Below are positions 25,301 through 34,609 of a stretch of DNA of 55,719 nucleotides, piece by piece (the stretch's first letter is position 1; every line of letters begins with the position of its first letter). Source of the DNA: Lingula anatina (taxonomy: Eukaryota; Brachiopoda; Lingulata; Lingulida; Lingulidae); assembly GCF_001039355.2 (NCBI RefSeq), contig NW_019776046.1:277758-333476 (forward strand). Direction: 5' to 3'. The position numbers were made by a program, and so were the translations under genes. A model generated the notes under the pieces. It was not told the DNA's origin. It did not search any database and saw only the letters and a program-made list of their open reading frames with translations.

Positions 25301-25459
25301 ATGCCTTCGTTATCGTCTACTCGGTTGTGGACCGGCAGAGCTTTGACTTTGCAGTGGAATTACTGACCAAAATGAGAAAACAGGAAGGCATTGACAACGC
25401 CATAATATTGGTTGGAAACAAGACAGATATCGTCCGTACTAGGCTGGTTACAACTGAAG
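7790..25459 (+). CDS. RGK-family (Rad/Gem/Rem-like) small GTPase, 3' end not found
   Basis: Coding exons are 7790-8627, 22383-22465 and 25276-25459; all junctions are GT-AG and in phase (368 codons so far). RGK proteins are Ras-like GTPases that inhibit voltage-gated calcium channels and affect the cytoskeleton at the plasma membrane. The N-terminal extension (residues 1-245) is long, Ser/Arg-rich and disordered-looking, as in the family. It holds RPRTWSMP (134-141), a match to a 14-3-3 mode I site. The G domain starts at SYKVVIFGAGDVGRTSLTRQ (from 246), followed by the RGK-like AFDASFG switch I region. Exon 2 gives VSVLLDGVESEMYFLDPPHD, replacing the DxWE-type G3. Exon 3 gives DAFVIVYSVVDRQSF and the G4 motif GNKTDIVRTR. 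The P-loop Lys is Arg259. The expected last exon (ETSA box and conserved C-terminal peptide) was not recognised downstream. Family assignment is confident; the Rad/Gem/Rem subtype is not. Confidence 0.85.
10533..10702 (+). mobile_element. MITE family D, copy 2
   Basis: GGGGTAGATTCAGAGATATT at the left and CCTCAATCCGCCCC at the right, with GACCGTCTTCCGACAG and GACCGTCTTCCGGAAGACC inside. Same order and length as copy 1. Confidence 0.85.
11285..11580. repeat. Degenerate tandem array of TTGCAAA/TTTGCAA motifs
   Basis: About 300 bp are built from short irregular repeats of CTTGCAAA, CTGCAAAC and the palindrome GCAAATTTGC, with spacing of roughly 10-30 bp. There is no coding frame. The motif resembles C/EBP and POU half-sites, so both a decayed minisatellite and a binding-site cluster are possible. 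Confidence 0.7.
11785..11990 (-). mobile_element. MITE family C, copy 1
   Basis: ACCCCATTTACACTGGACGG at the left is inverted at the right (CTGTCCAGTGTAAAAGGGGG). GTGTCCTTTCTGCGTCC adjoins the left tip, and the interior carries GCTCAATGATCCGCCAGTTG. Further copies at 19166-19390 and 54373-54592 carry the interior in the opposite sense. TTAA directly precedes the left end. Confidence 0.85.
12668..12810 (+). mobile_element. MITE family G, copy 1
   Basis: Contains GATTGATTTTTCACCAGATA and GGCTAAATATGGTCAATCTT, which recur almost unchanged at 22728-22864. The edges ACCCTCTACCGGGT and TCCTGGTAGAGGGCACC are imperfect inverses. Confidence 0.75.
14481..14500. repeat. 20-bp perfect palindrome
   Basis: TAAGACTTAATTAAGTCTTA is its own reverse complement. 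The symmetry continues outward, imperfectly, to about 14477-14507. No associated element was recognised. Confidence 0.6.
18017..18110. repeat. Hairpin with 37-bp arms
   Basis: GCATTTTCAATTGTTTTCGG...AACAGACGCTAA at 18018-18055 is inverted at about 18069-18108, with a loop of about 14 bp and very few mismatches. It lies on the 3' side of an unassigned open frame (17573-17887). Confidence 0.7.
19166..19390 (+). mobile_element. MITE family C, copy 2
   Basis: A C-run plus TTTACGCTGGACGGCGTCC at the left, and GGACGCCGTCCAGTGTAAAT with GGGG at the right. The core has CGACAACTGGCTGATCATTG. TTAA directly follows the right tip. Confidence 0.9.
20743..20803. repeat. (GA)n-rich microsatellite
   Basis: Interrupted AG/GGAG/AAAG repeats. 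Long open frames across it on both strands are artefacts of the repeat. Confidence 0.9.
20950..21114 (+). mobile_element. MITE family D, copy 3
   Basis: GTGCGGATCCAGAGATATTT at the left, CCTAAATCCGCCCC at the right, and GCCGTCTTCCGACAG inside. The layout matches the other copies. Confidence 0.85.
22281..22316. repeat. (GA)18 microsatellite
   Basis: An uninterrupted GA tract about 65 bp upstream of the acceptor of RGK exon 2. Confidence 0.95.
22521..22684 (-). mobile_element. MITE family D, copy 4 (reverse), beside RGK exon 2
   Basis: A reverse-orientation copy ends AATATCTCTGAATCCGCCCC and begins only 55 bp after the exon 2 donor. Family G copy 2 starts about 45 bp further on. Confidence 0.85.
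22728..22864 (+). mobile_element. MITE family G, copy 2
   Basis: CACAAAGCTTACTCTCTACC at the left is mirrored by GGGAGAGGGTACACGAAGCT at the right, giving clear inverted tips. The interior repeats GATTGATTTTTCATTAGATA and GCTAAATATGGTCAATCTT from copy 1. Confidence 0.8.
22865..25275 (+). other. Remainder of RGK intron 2
   Basis: No exon, RNA gene or repeat family was recognised. A 90-codon open frame at 24279-24548 has no known motif. Confidence 0.5.
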
Positions 25460-26452
25460 GTATGTTCCACCTTACGTTGGTCGTTCTCGTCCACTTATCA
25501 TACGTTTATTAGTATCTGTAAATATAAAAGGCAACAAATACTTAGTAGGTACAAAGATATTCACCTCTTTGGTAGGCATAAAACACATTTTCTGTTGATG
25601 GCGAGTCACATCTTGCGCGTAACACTAACGTATGAGAAAAAATGGCAGACTTAAGCCTTAAATACATCTCCAGTACGCAGGCAAACGTTGATGAAATTTC
25701 ACATACCCGGGGGAGATAAAATGTTTTGAGCCTGTTTAAAAATAAGTTGCTTGAATCGAAGTTTAATATTATGCTAAAAATTATATACAAGATATAAAGG
25801 GACAAACTAGTTACAATATCGAAGAGAAAAGGATGGCTGCCCAAAATGACCAAAAGTCCATTAGGTGGGTTACTTCCGGTTTCGTCACCAAAGTCTGGAT
25901 GGTGTTCATAGTACCATGGCATCGTTGCCCAGCCTCGTCTAGTTTTATTAAAGCTAACTGTGCCAAAATACGCCCAGCACTTAGCCACCCAACCGCAGAA
26001 ACTACACCCAATTCTTTTTCTAAATTTGGAAGACAAATCGATCGCTTAATGACAATAATAACTACTACCTTCATTAAAGCCAAATTTGTTCAGTCTGTCT
26101 GAGCACTGCATTCAAACAGCCAGACAAATCTACTGGTAAATAAACTACAGACAAGTAGATATACTAAACAATTAAGGCTCTTGTTTATCTCAGACTTAGC
26201 GATTAATTTCCGCCATTCGATGATCTACCAGTATTGTTCCTGTCACACTCCAGCTATCCATTCATGTAGTTATCTTACCACTTAATCGATTTGAGTACAT
26301 TTTGCTGGAGAAAAACTCTGCTTCCTTCCTGTGATTTAATTCTGCTTGACTGCCTTTTATCACAATGGAACATATTTAAAAAAACACACACAGTGCTGTT
26401 TCCATCCACTCTGTTATTTTTGCAAGCCAAAGGACCATTTAAGTACGACTAA

Positions 26453-26627
26453 GGGCCCATTCAGTATGGGGGACTTACTAGTCCGAGCGTCAAATATGGC
26501 GACCCACTACAAAGCTTTCCGTCTAATCCACTAATAGACACTGAATAGATATCCCGTGGGGAAGTATTCAAGTGGGTCGGCCATATTTGACTCTCGAACT
26601 AGTTAGACCCCTGTTCTGAATGAGGCC
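26453..26627 (+). mobile_element. MITE family B, copy 2
   Basis: GGGCCCATTCAGTATGGGG at the left is an imperfect inverse of CCCCTGTTCTGAATGAGGCC at the right. GTCAAATATGGCGACCCAC is mirrored by GTGGGTCGGCCATATTTGAC. This is the best-preserved copy of the family. Confidence 0.85.
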
Positions 26628-27565
26628 TTAATCTAATCAAGATCACCACTGGCTCTACAGGCACTACAGTCAACAACCCCCTTATCCTAGAAGCCAGCGA
26701 ACCTTGTCTCGCAAGGGCGATCTACCCAAGGTCTGGGAGAACCGATGTAATTTCTCGGCACAACCCACATATTCAGACATTAAATTCCTTTCTTGAAGAA
26801 ACTCATAAATCTCATTTAGGAAACCCGTTGTATTTTGTTTTATCATATCAGGAACAGTACATTTCTTTCTTTGTCATTTTTATCACAAAATCTGCAAAGC
26901 TGATCAATAGATATCACGATGATGACTGACGAAGTAAGTCCAAATACGACAAATTAAACAAAAAAGGATGTGTGTGATACCAAATAAATCTGCATATTGT
27001 TGGTTTGCGTGCATGAACGCATTGATAATGTTATCTGGGCAAAGTTGTTCTTAAAGCATCGAGAAATCATCTGTTTAAGATTGAACAAATGTTTTATCAT
27101 GATTGATGTTTTTTTTACATGTATATTTGCAAGTGAAAAAAGGCAAGTGGGGAAGTTAGATAGATGATGAAATTTAAATATGAGATTGTCGTCTTNATCA
27201 TTTGCGTTGCATAAACGGGAAAATACGCACTTTCCATTGTGAAAAAAAAAAACGTTTATAGTATCGAATTTCCTTTAATCATTTATTGATCGGTGACGAA
27301 GCGTTGTATCTTTATGTTTTTAAGAAACGATTTCATTATTTGCACCAAGGACCGAAATCATTGTTAAACGCCTTGTGATGTTAAAGGTTATTTCACCGAG
27401 TTAAGCAACATACATTAAGCTTTATAAGGTATGTTAACAGTGAGACGATAGGTTTGAGGAAACCATTATAGCGCGCTAAATTAACTTAACAAGGCAGAAA
27501 ACAAGGGACGCATTGATGCCTGCATCTTCTGTCTGTACTTACTGATAAGTGTGTTGGTATTGACC

Positions 27566-27567
<2 letters not shown>

Positions 27568-27616
<49 letters not shown>

Positions 27617-27617
27617 G
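27568..27617. repeat. (GA)n microsatellite
   Basis: An almost pure GA tract of about 50 bp. Confidence 0.95.
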
Positions 27618-29199
27618 TAAAACGGACTAAAGATTGCACATGCTATTTTCCAATCTTCACATATCGGACGCCAAATGCCACTTTACCGTCAATCTTACAC
27701 CTGCCCTATACCTATCTTTGCGACTACTTCAAACGAAATCTACAGAACATTATTCGATGTGGAAGCAAACAAAAAACCTTATGCTCTAGAGACAACGTTC
27801 ATTGATGCGATAATCAATATTCAGTTGGCAGGGTAAGATCAGTCACTTGACAGCTTCTAAATGTCACGGTATGCGGAGCTATTCTTCACAACACGTTCAA
27901 ACTACAGTCGTAATGCTACGGTGCAATATTGTCAATACAAACCACAGGATATGTAAAACAGACAAAGCACGGGATTAACAAAACGAAATAGTTGATAGTA
28001 CAGGTTTTAACGTTTTGACAGCCCAAGCCATAGTTATTATTGACTTCATAGATTGGAAATATTGTTCTATCGACAAAAAATTTGCAGTTTCGTTTCGAAC
28101 AGTGTCATGAAGAAAAATGTGTTATGAAGCTGTTTTGGGTGTATGTCATCGTCAAAATAAAGAACAGGTCACAATATAGGAGCTATGTCTGTAAAGGAAA
28201 TTAAAGTCAAAACGCAATATCTTTTGTAATTAACCTGATTTTTTACGACTGAACTTAATGAGAGGTCGCCGTATTTCCGTCGTCTGCACCAAGAGTTGTC
28301 CACTCATATCTCTATGTCGTCAGTCTATCTCAAGTTCGTCCAAACACACATGTACATACTGATATTTTTAAAGTAATATTTGCACTTTTAACACGCTGAA
28401 AGGGGGCACAATGATCTACGGGGAATATACTGAACGTGTATGTGGATTCAGTGTAATAATCTTACGTTGATTCACAATGTTTATTGAAGACACTGTATAA
28501 TATGGACACTGAATGTGATTGTTAATTCAGTATTGACACATTAAAATGAACAAATACGTTTTTTATTCGTCAATACAATCAATATTGGAACGAGGGATGG
28601 TGGTATTAAAAAGGATGTAAATATACAAACGAGCCTCTGTGTACTTATGTTGCTCGACGAGGGAAATGGAATGTAAATAAAAAGATTGTTGAATAAAGAG
28701 ATTAAAATAAACAAAGTACAAAGGACTGATAATTTAATTCTTTTACACATAAGGGAATACACTTGTTCATTTTTATCTGAAAACTATTAAAATACCATAC
28801 ACGAAATGTTATAAGAAAGATATACGGGAGACGGTCGTCTCGTTGTGTTAGATGTGCCAAGTTTGCTATGTAGTAATGATGAATGCACCGCCACTAGCGG
28901 CGTAGTGGGGTATTTCCATTTTCTGTTATGGAAGTTGGATTGTGAACGTCAAAAAACCACAAACTAAGAAGATCCATTGTTGAAAGGACTGTATTGTAAC
29001 TAGGGCCGGATTTAGAAATTACCATTTCCATCACCGTTACACATTTTTAAAAATCCTAATGATATATTCTTTTCATACATTCTTCTACTACGGTACTTTT
29101 TTTTTTCGTTTCTAAGTTTCTAAGTACCATCCAAATATAATATTTTTAGTTTTTATTTAATCCTTTACCATTTTACATATATTTTTATCTGGCGACTTG

Positions 29200-29277
29200 G
29201 TTTATTGCAATTAAGCGAGAATCCCCTTGGAGATAGTTCGATCCAAACTAGGGGCGATAGGGTCTGGGAATGGTCTC
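29200..29277 (-). mobile_element. MITE family A, copy 3 (half element)
   Basis: Only the TTGCAATTAAGCGAGAATCC to GATAGGGTCTGGGAATGGTC half is present. It ends about 10 bp before the start of the duplicated nAChR upstream block. Confidence 0.75.
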
Positions 29278-30017
29278 TAAATTAATGCTGACTATTTTAC
29301 TTCCCCGCGCCGAGTGCATTTTTTCATATAAAAAAATGGCTCCAACAAAACCGCTTGAACGAATAATTCTGTGAGCGTAAATTACTCCCAACATGTAAGC
29401 ACTTTCCTTTGTTGTCCGAAAAAGGTTCTTTCACTTCTAAAAGATCCTCCTTGGCGCCTGAACTCATAACTACCTACTCAAAATCCTTTGCTTTTATTAT
29501 AAATTTTATTAACTTTTTTTTTTTTGCTAAAGTCTGTTTTAACCGCAAGACACTATTGGTATGTTATTGATTGTTATTTGTAGCTTGTGTCGCCCTTTTC
29601 CCAATACTTGCTTACCGGCCCCGCCATCTTAATTTTTGTTGAGTAATTTGAAATTTTAATGCCATTGCTAGGAAATGTTTTTTAATGTTTTTGGTGCGTT
29701 AAAAGACACCTGCCACCAGAAAAAGTAAAATTAATCAAATCGGCACTTCATAACTCTCTCGTTGCAGCAGTTAGTCACTTTATTTCAATTTCTCTCCCCA
29801 ACAATAACTTTTGACAAATACCCACTCGTAATAAAATGAACTGAAAAAGACGTCCATGTTATTTCACCATACAGTAACCCAGAGGACAGTATATATTTAA
29901 AAAGTCATAGTACTTCAGTGTGTTAATGGCTTATTCAATATGAAGGAGGAACGTATTATGTAGACGATCATTACGACAATATTACCGAAGTCGCCTTATT
30001 ACAGTGTAGATATCTAT

Positions 30018-30240
30018 GACCCCATTTCCATAGATTTTAGATAGATCTATCCCTGTGGGGAGTCTCACTTAATTACTGTCAGCTTAGCCGGCTTAAGCGT
30101 CTGTCCCGCCTACTGAAAGCTGTAAGGGGGTAATTAACTATGGTGCGCGCTCGGCTGACTGCAATTTAGCGTGAACCCCCAGGGAGTTAGGTCGATCTAA
30201 ATCTTAATCCCTGGATCGATCTAAATCTCTGGGAATACAC
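30018..30240. mobile_element. MITE family A, copy 4 (diverged)
   Basis: Family features are present: GTCCCGCCTACTGAAAGCTG, GGGGGTAATTAACTATGG, and paired TAGATCTATC/GTCGATCTAA arms. The right end carries a short duplicated GGATCGATCTAAATC segment. The copy lies inside duplication copy 1 and is absent from copy 2. Confidence 0.7.
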
Positions 30241-31031
30241 CCTATGATACCAGCAATGTCACGGACTTGGGTGGGGGGGGGGAGGGGGAGCATGAACGGG
30301 AATGACCTGGGTCGGTCAGAAATGTGGCGTTTCTTTCGGCTGCGCGTCGACTAAAAAGTTTTTCTCTTTCCGGGTAACATCGGTATGTAAATGAAACAAT
30401 AGGATGAGATTTTTACAGGTGTGAGTTTCAAATATCAAAATAATTACATGAAGGACAATTAACCAATTAGTAACTGCACTTTGATGCAAAATTGGAGCTC
30501 GACAACGAAGTGAACTGAACTGAACTCTGACGGCGTAGAGATACATATCAACGACCTGATTACCGACAGCATGCAGAATATGCTGATTATATCATTATGG
30601 TGATGCATTATTTTCTTCCGCTAACGCTCTGCTGGAGCGTACCCAGTTTCAAGCACACATTTCTACAAGTGCCTTTACATGGAATCTTGAGAGAAACCTT
30701 CACAGAAAATAATTTTAGGGTGAAGAAGTTGCACGCCTACGCCCTTGTAATTATTCCACTAAAAGCCGTCTTTATTAATGGAATAGTCGCATAGGAAACC
30801 AGTTACTGTATTATGCACGTACCTGGATGACATAAGAAAGAAACTCGAACTCGCACTGTATCTTAACGTACGTGTACGTACGGAGGTGAGAGGCGTAAGA
30901 AACTACCAGTTTTATCAGGTCTTCATCAAAGTTGTGACTGAACATGAAACCAGTAAAGTTCATCTGAGGTGAAAAGGCCGAAACAAGCATTCTCCAAAAC
31001 TTGTCGAATACACTACAATCTTCGTGAAGAA

Positions 31032-31083
31032 ATGGAAGCCAGGTTTAAGTCCTTCCTCGCGATCTGCGCCATTCTGCTCCCCG
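31032..31083 (+). CDS. Alternative or vestigial first exon of the nAChR gene (copy 1)
   Basis: ATG begins a 52-nt exon encoding MEARFKSFLAICAILLP, a hydrophobic signal-peptide start, and ends G|GTGAGT in phase 1. Length, phase and about half of the residues match the second copy at 37821-37872 (MEAKVSTFLALGVVLLQ). No other receptor exon lies between the two copies. It could splice to exon 2 at 40258 without a frame change and give an isoform with a different signal peptide. It could equally be the leftover of a partial gene duplication. Transcription from it cannot be judged from sequence. Confidence 0.7.
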
Positions 31084-31260
31084 GTGAGTTACACGATGTT
31101 GTCTCGAAAAGAATCAGGTGGATAAAAACGAACATTGGAAATTGAGTCAGACTTCATCAGGGAATGAGGTTGTGACAGGTATGACTACCTGTCACCCCTC
31201 TGGTGTGCTTTTTGGTCAGATCCCCCCTTGCCTGCCCCTCCCTTAGGAGTGGTAGTCATA

Positions 31261-31420
31261 CCTGGCCCGTAGCCAGGGGGGTTCGGGGGGTTCGAAAGAA
31301 CCGCCCTTTTTGCTGGGAAAAGATCCACTCTGGGTAAAATTTGATGTAGGTATATGAAGTTTGTTATGGAAAAAGGTCCACTTTTTCAGAAAAAGAACCC
31401 CCTTATGAAATTGCTGGCAA
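31261..31420 (+). mobile_element. MITE family F, copy 2
   Basis: Starts CCTGGCCCGTAGCCAGGGGG, runs through AACCGCCCTTTTTGCTGGG and AAAGATCCACTCTGGG, and ends GAAATTGCTGGCAATG. It lies between the two nAChR upstream blocks. Confidence 0.75.
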
Positions 31421-31470
31421 TGAAACTGTTCTACACAATATAGAGGTGCATTTCACATGCTAAAATATCA

Positions 31471-31494
31471 AATAATAAATAAATAAATAAATAA
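31471..31494. repeat. (AAAT)n microsatellite
   Basis: A short run of about six AAAT units. Confidence 0.9.
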
Positions 31495-31819
31495 AATTGA
31501 ATGTATTCGAAGCTGTATTCAATTTTTAAAACATATGTATGTATGGAACAAAAGTCCACGACTATCTCAATTGTACATCTACTTTTAATTTCCACCATGT
31601 ATATACATTATGTAATGAGCATGCTGTATATGGTTAACAACGCCGTAGCAACGTCGTAGCCAATTAGTTCCAGCGTGGTTTGCTTGTCGCAGTTAGGATT
31701 GTTTGATAACGAGCGGATTGAGTAGCATCATAGCCAAGTACAGGCTGATAATTTTACTTCCTCGTGTCTAGGATCCAAAATAAAGAGGATAAGACAGTGG
31801 CTCAAACTTCAAAGGGAGT

Positions 31820-32005
31820 CTCCCGCGGCGCGCGTCTCATGATGCCTTCGGGTTGGTACGGCGAGCCTCGTTTTCAAATGACCAGGTAGCTTGTCTACGG
31901 CAGAGTGAAACGAAGGTCCCGCTTTAGTCGCGTTTTTTTCATTGTATCCGGAGAATTTCGTCAAAAGACAAGAGGAGCTGATTAAGGAATATGCAGTGAA
32001 GCACC
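31820..32005 (+). promoter_or_regulatory. Putative promoter and 5' leader exon of the element-borne gene
   Basis: A locally CpG-richer stretch (CCCGCGGCGCGCGTCTCATG) precedes a segment ending CACC|GTGAGT at 32005/32006, a good 5' splice site. In the frame that would join the ATG exon at 33586, a TGA lies just upstream of the donor, so this is best read as non-coding leader. Another frame (LYPENFVKRQEELIKEYAVK) looks coding-like but is out of phase with the next exon. Confidence 0.4.
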
Positions 32006-32345
32006 GTGAGTATTTATATTGCAGTTTGTAGCTTCAATAGACAGTAATATCAATTTCAATATCCCCGTCCGTTAGATTTGCAAAGATGGCGGGCAAATTT
32101 ACACTGCCGTGCATGTTTACGCTCTCGTTGTTATTTGGCGGATGCACTTTCCGAATATTTGTCAATGCAGAGTTATTCGGAGTACAGTTTTGATATGGCA
32201 ACACCTTGTAATGTGGGAAACGAAATAAGTTGGATTGTAAAAAGAGCGTAGAAATAGTGCCCCCAACGCCAATAATGGCGGAGCGATAGTTCTGGGAGGT
32301 AGTTTACCTATACAAAAAAACTTTACATGGGACTGGCTTGCTAAT

Positions 32346-33464
32346 TTTAAACCCACATCTATATTGTACGTTTTATAACAAAAGACGTTACGATGGATAT
32401 TAGTGGATTAGAGTTTTTATTCCAGAGATATCAAGGACTTAAATTGCCTAATCACTCTAAATTCAACATGGCCGAACGATGTAACGCCGCGGGCCCCTTC
32501 TTTTAGATACAAATGCACACAATTATAACTGATATGTCTCATTTTAAACCTGCATCTATATTGTATGTTTTGGGACAAAAGACGTTACGATGGATATTAG
32601 TGGATTAGAGTTTTTATTCCAGAGATATCAAGGACTTAAATTGCCTAATCACTCTAAATTCAACATGGCCGAACGATGTAACGCCGCGGACCCCTTCTTT
32701 TAGATACAAATGCACACAAATATAACTGATATGTCTCATTTTAAACCTGCATCTATATTGTATGTTTTGGGACAAAAGACGTTACGATGGATATTAGTGG
32801 ATTAGAGTTTTTATTCCAGAGATATCAAGGACTTAAATTGCCTAATCACTCTAATTTCAACATGGCCGAACGATGTAACGCCGCGGGCCCCTTCTTTTAG
32901 ATACAAATGCACACAATTATAACTGATATGTCTCATTTTAAACCTGCATCTATATTGTATGTTTTGGGACAAAAGACGTTACGATGGATATTAGTGGATT
33001 AGAGTTTTTATTCCAGAGATATCAAGGACTTAAATTGCCTAATCACTCTAAATTCAACATGGCCGAACGATGTAACGCCGCGGACCCCTTCTTTTAGATA
33101 CAAATGCACACAATTATAACTGATATGTCTCATTTTAAACCTGCATCTATATTGTATGTTTTGGGACAAAAGACGTTACGATGGATATTAGTGGATTAGA
33201 GTTTTTATTCCAGAGATATCAAGGACTTAAATTGCCTAATCACTCTAAATTCAACATGGCCGAACGATGTAACGCCGCGGACCCCTTCTTTTAGATACAA
33301 ATGCACACAAATATAACTGATATGTCTCATTTTAAACCTGCATCTATATTGTATGTTTTGGGACAAAAGACGTTACGATGGATATTAGTGGATTAGAGTT
33401 TTTATTCCAGAGATATCAAGGACTTAAATTGCCTAATCACTCTAATGTCAACCTGGCTGAATGG
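32346..33464 (+). repeat. 197-bp tandem satellite, about 5.7 units, in the intron of the element-borne gene
   Basis: GTTACGATGGATATTAGTGG recurs at 32387, 32584, 32781, 32978, 33175 and 33372, an exact 197-bp period. Internal units are nearly identical, while the first and last are diverged, as expected of an array homogenised in its centre. Each full unit holds AACATGGCCGAACG and the GC block AACGCCGCGG[A/G]CCCC. The period is not a multiple of three, and the array is not coding. Confidence 0.95.
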
Positions 33465-33585
33465 TAAAAAACATGACCTTTTTCTTCATAAAAACATATA
33501 TGTTATTTATTTTTTAACAATGTGGTCCAGAGTTAGTATAACACTGACTGGTCGGGTACATAGTAATACATATTTCTTTCCTCAG

Positions 33586-34609
33586 ATGCCAATTAAAAAG
33601 AGAAAGAAGATAGGCAAGAAGGTTAAGAATGCCCAGGCCAAGAAATATGGTAAATCAGCAAAGATTTCCAAAGACACAACTACGTATCCAGGGACAAATG
33701 ACAACAGTGGTAAAGGTTTTTGCATTGTGTATTATACAAATAACCAGGTGAATTTTATAAATGAAACAAAATGTTGCTGTTATATTCTTATTTAATCTGC
33801 CAGCTTGCAACCAGAGTCTTTAATTTTGGAATGCTGTGAATGTGGTGTATATTATTATTATCATCTTAGATGCCTGTAACATTAAGTTATTTATGATTAT
33901 TATTAAAACTGGAGTTCTAAATGTTTCTTTCTTATGCAGAATGTGTCGTGTCACGTCAACAGTTCATTGACTCTGAGGATGACATGCCTTTGAGCAGTCT
34001 GAAAGATGTTTCTTCTGACAACTCAGAGACTCAACAGTCAAATGGTAAGTGATTGATACAATGGATTGGTTTATTTTAATTAATAAAGTGGTTAACATTA
34101 ATTTATTTGGTATTTTTAAAACTGGAGTTCTAAATGTTCCTTTCTTATGCAGAATGTGCAGTGTCAAGTCAACAATCTAGTGAACCTGAGGATGACATGT
34201 CTTTAAGCAGCCTGAAGGATGTTTCTTCTGACAACTCAGAGACTCAACAGTCACATGGTGAGAATCTTATACAATGAATTGCTTCGTTTTCATCTACTTT
34301 GTTCCCTACAACATGAAATTCATGAAGTGTTAGTCAGTTACATTAGTTCACTTATGAATAATCTTAAGGTGCCATTTAAATAGTTTTATATTTAAGGATA
34401 TTCTATAGAATTTTCCAGTGACACCTTTATAAATTTTATTGTTTCCAATAACACATATTTTCATTTTTCATTTAGGGTCCAGTATACCAACATTTTTTGA
34501 CAGTCTGCAAACCTGTGCCACTGGGGATTGGCACTTCATGAAGGGTCCATGTAAAGTGCATCTTTACAAGATGGTGTTCTTTTTTTTTTTTAAACTCTAT
34601 AAGCCATGA
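33586..34609 (+). CDS. Spliced gene of unknown function inside the 4.29-kb element
   Basis: Exons are 33586-33709, 33940-34044, 34153-34257 and 34476-34609. All introns are GT-AG and every junction is phase 1, giving 155 residues. The start is the first ATG after the CTCAG acceptor, at the exon edge. Residues 1-30 are strongly basic (MPIKKRKKIGKKVKNAQAKK), a likely nuclear localisation signal. Exons 2 and 3 are duplicated 35-codon acidic/serine units built around EDDMPLSSLKDVSSDNSETQ. The last exon encodes SSIPTFFDSLQTCATGDWHF followed by a Cys/Lys segment and then a T-run-encoded Phe stretch, so the true 3' end may differ. I do not recognise the family. Location between the element's inverted repeats suggests an element gene or a captured host gene. 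AATAAA lies 182 bp after the stop. Confidence 0.6.
33905..34330 (+). repeat. 213-bp tandem duplication containing one exon
   Basis: AAAACTGGAGTTCTAAATGT starts at 33905 and its copy at 34118; the exon edges repeat at the same offset (33940 and 34153). Each copy includes the polypyrimidine tract and CTTATGCAG acceptor, one 105-bp exon and a donor. The exon is symmetric (1-1), so the duplication preserves the reading frame. Confidence 0.85.

Larger units (their letters stand above)
25460..29199. other. Intergenic or RGK 3' region, no gene recognised
   Basis: This interval should hold the last RGK exon, but no ETSA-box or RGK C-terminal peptide coding was seen on the plus strand. Open stretches at 25833-26102 (both strands) and about 26655-26928 lack motifs. 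One unresolved base (n) is at 27196. MITE B copy 2 and a GA tract are listed separately. Confidence 0.5.
29287..31145 (+). repeat. Tandem duplication, copy 1: nAChR promoter region plus first exon
   Basis: This block is homologous to 31743-37945 once the 4.29-kb insertion at 31769-36058 is removed. Anchors include GGCTCCAACAAAACCGC (29338) against GGCTCCAATAAAACCGC (36093), AAAAAGGTTCT with TCA, GACGTCCATG, and the signal-peptide exon. Copy 1 carries its own MITE insertion (30018-30240). The two blocks are in direct orientation, about 600 bp apart. Confidence 0.8.

Noticed and set aside
25656-25719. Possible last RGK exon (reads KYISSTQANVDE after a CAG in the right phase)
   Set aside because: It vaguely resembles the KFIETSA..NVDE region, but the spacing is three residues short, the ETSA box is missing, there is no polypyrimidine tract and a stop follows soon.
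26655-26928. About 90-codon open stretch after an ACAG
   Set aside because: No ATG, no recognisable motif, and no phase-compatible partner exon. Likely chance.
31950-32005. Coding exon upstream of the element-borne gene (LYPENFVKRQEELIKEYAVK)
   Set aside because: Its phase at the donor is incompatible with the next exon, where it would give a quick stop. The compatible frame has a TGA, so leader exon is the better reading.
32346-33464. CRISPR-like regular array
   Set aside because: The 197-bp units are contiguous with no unique spacers, inside an animal intron. It is a satellite.
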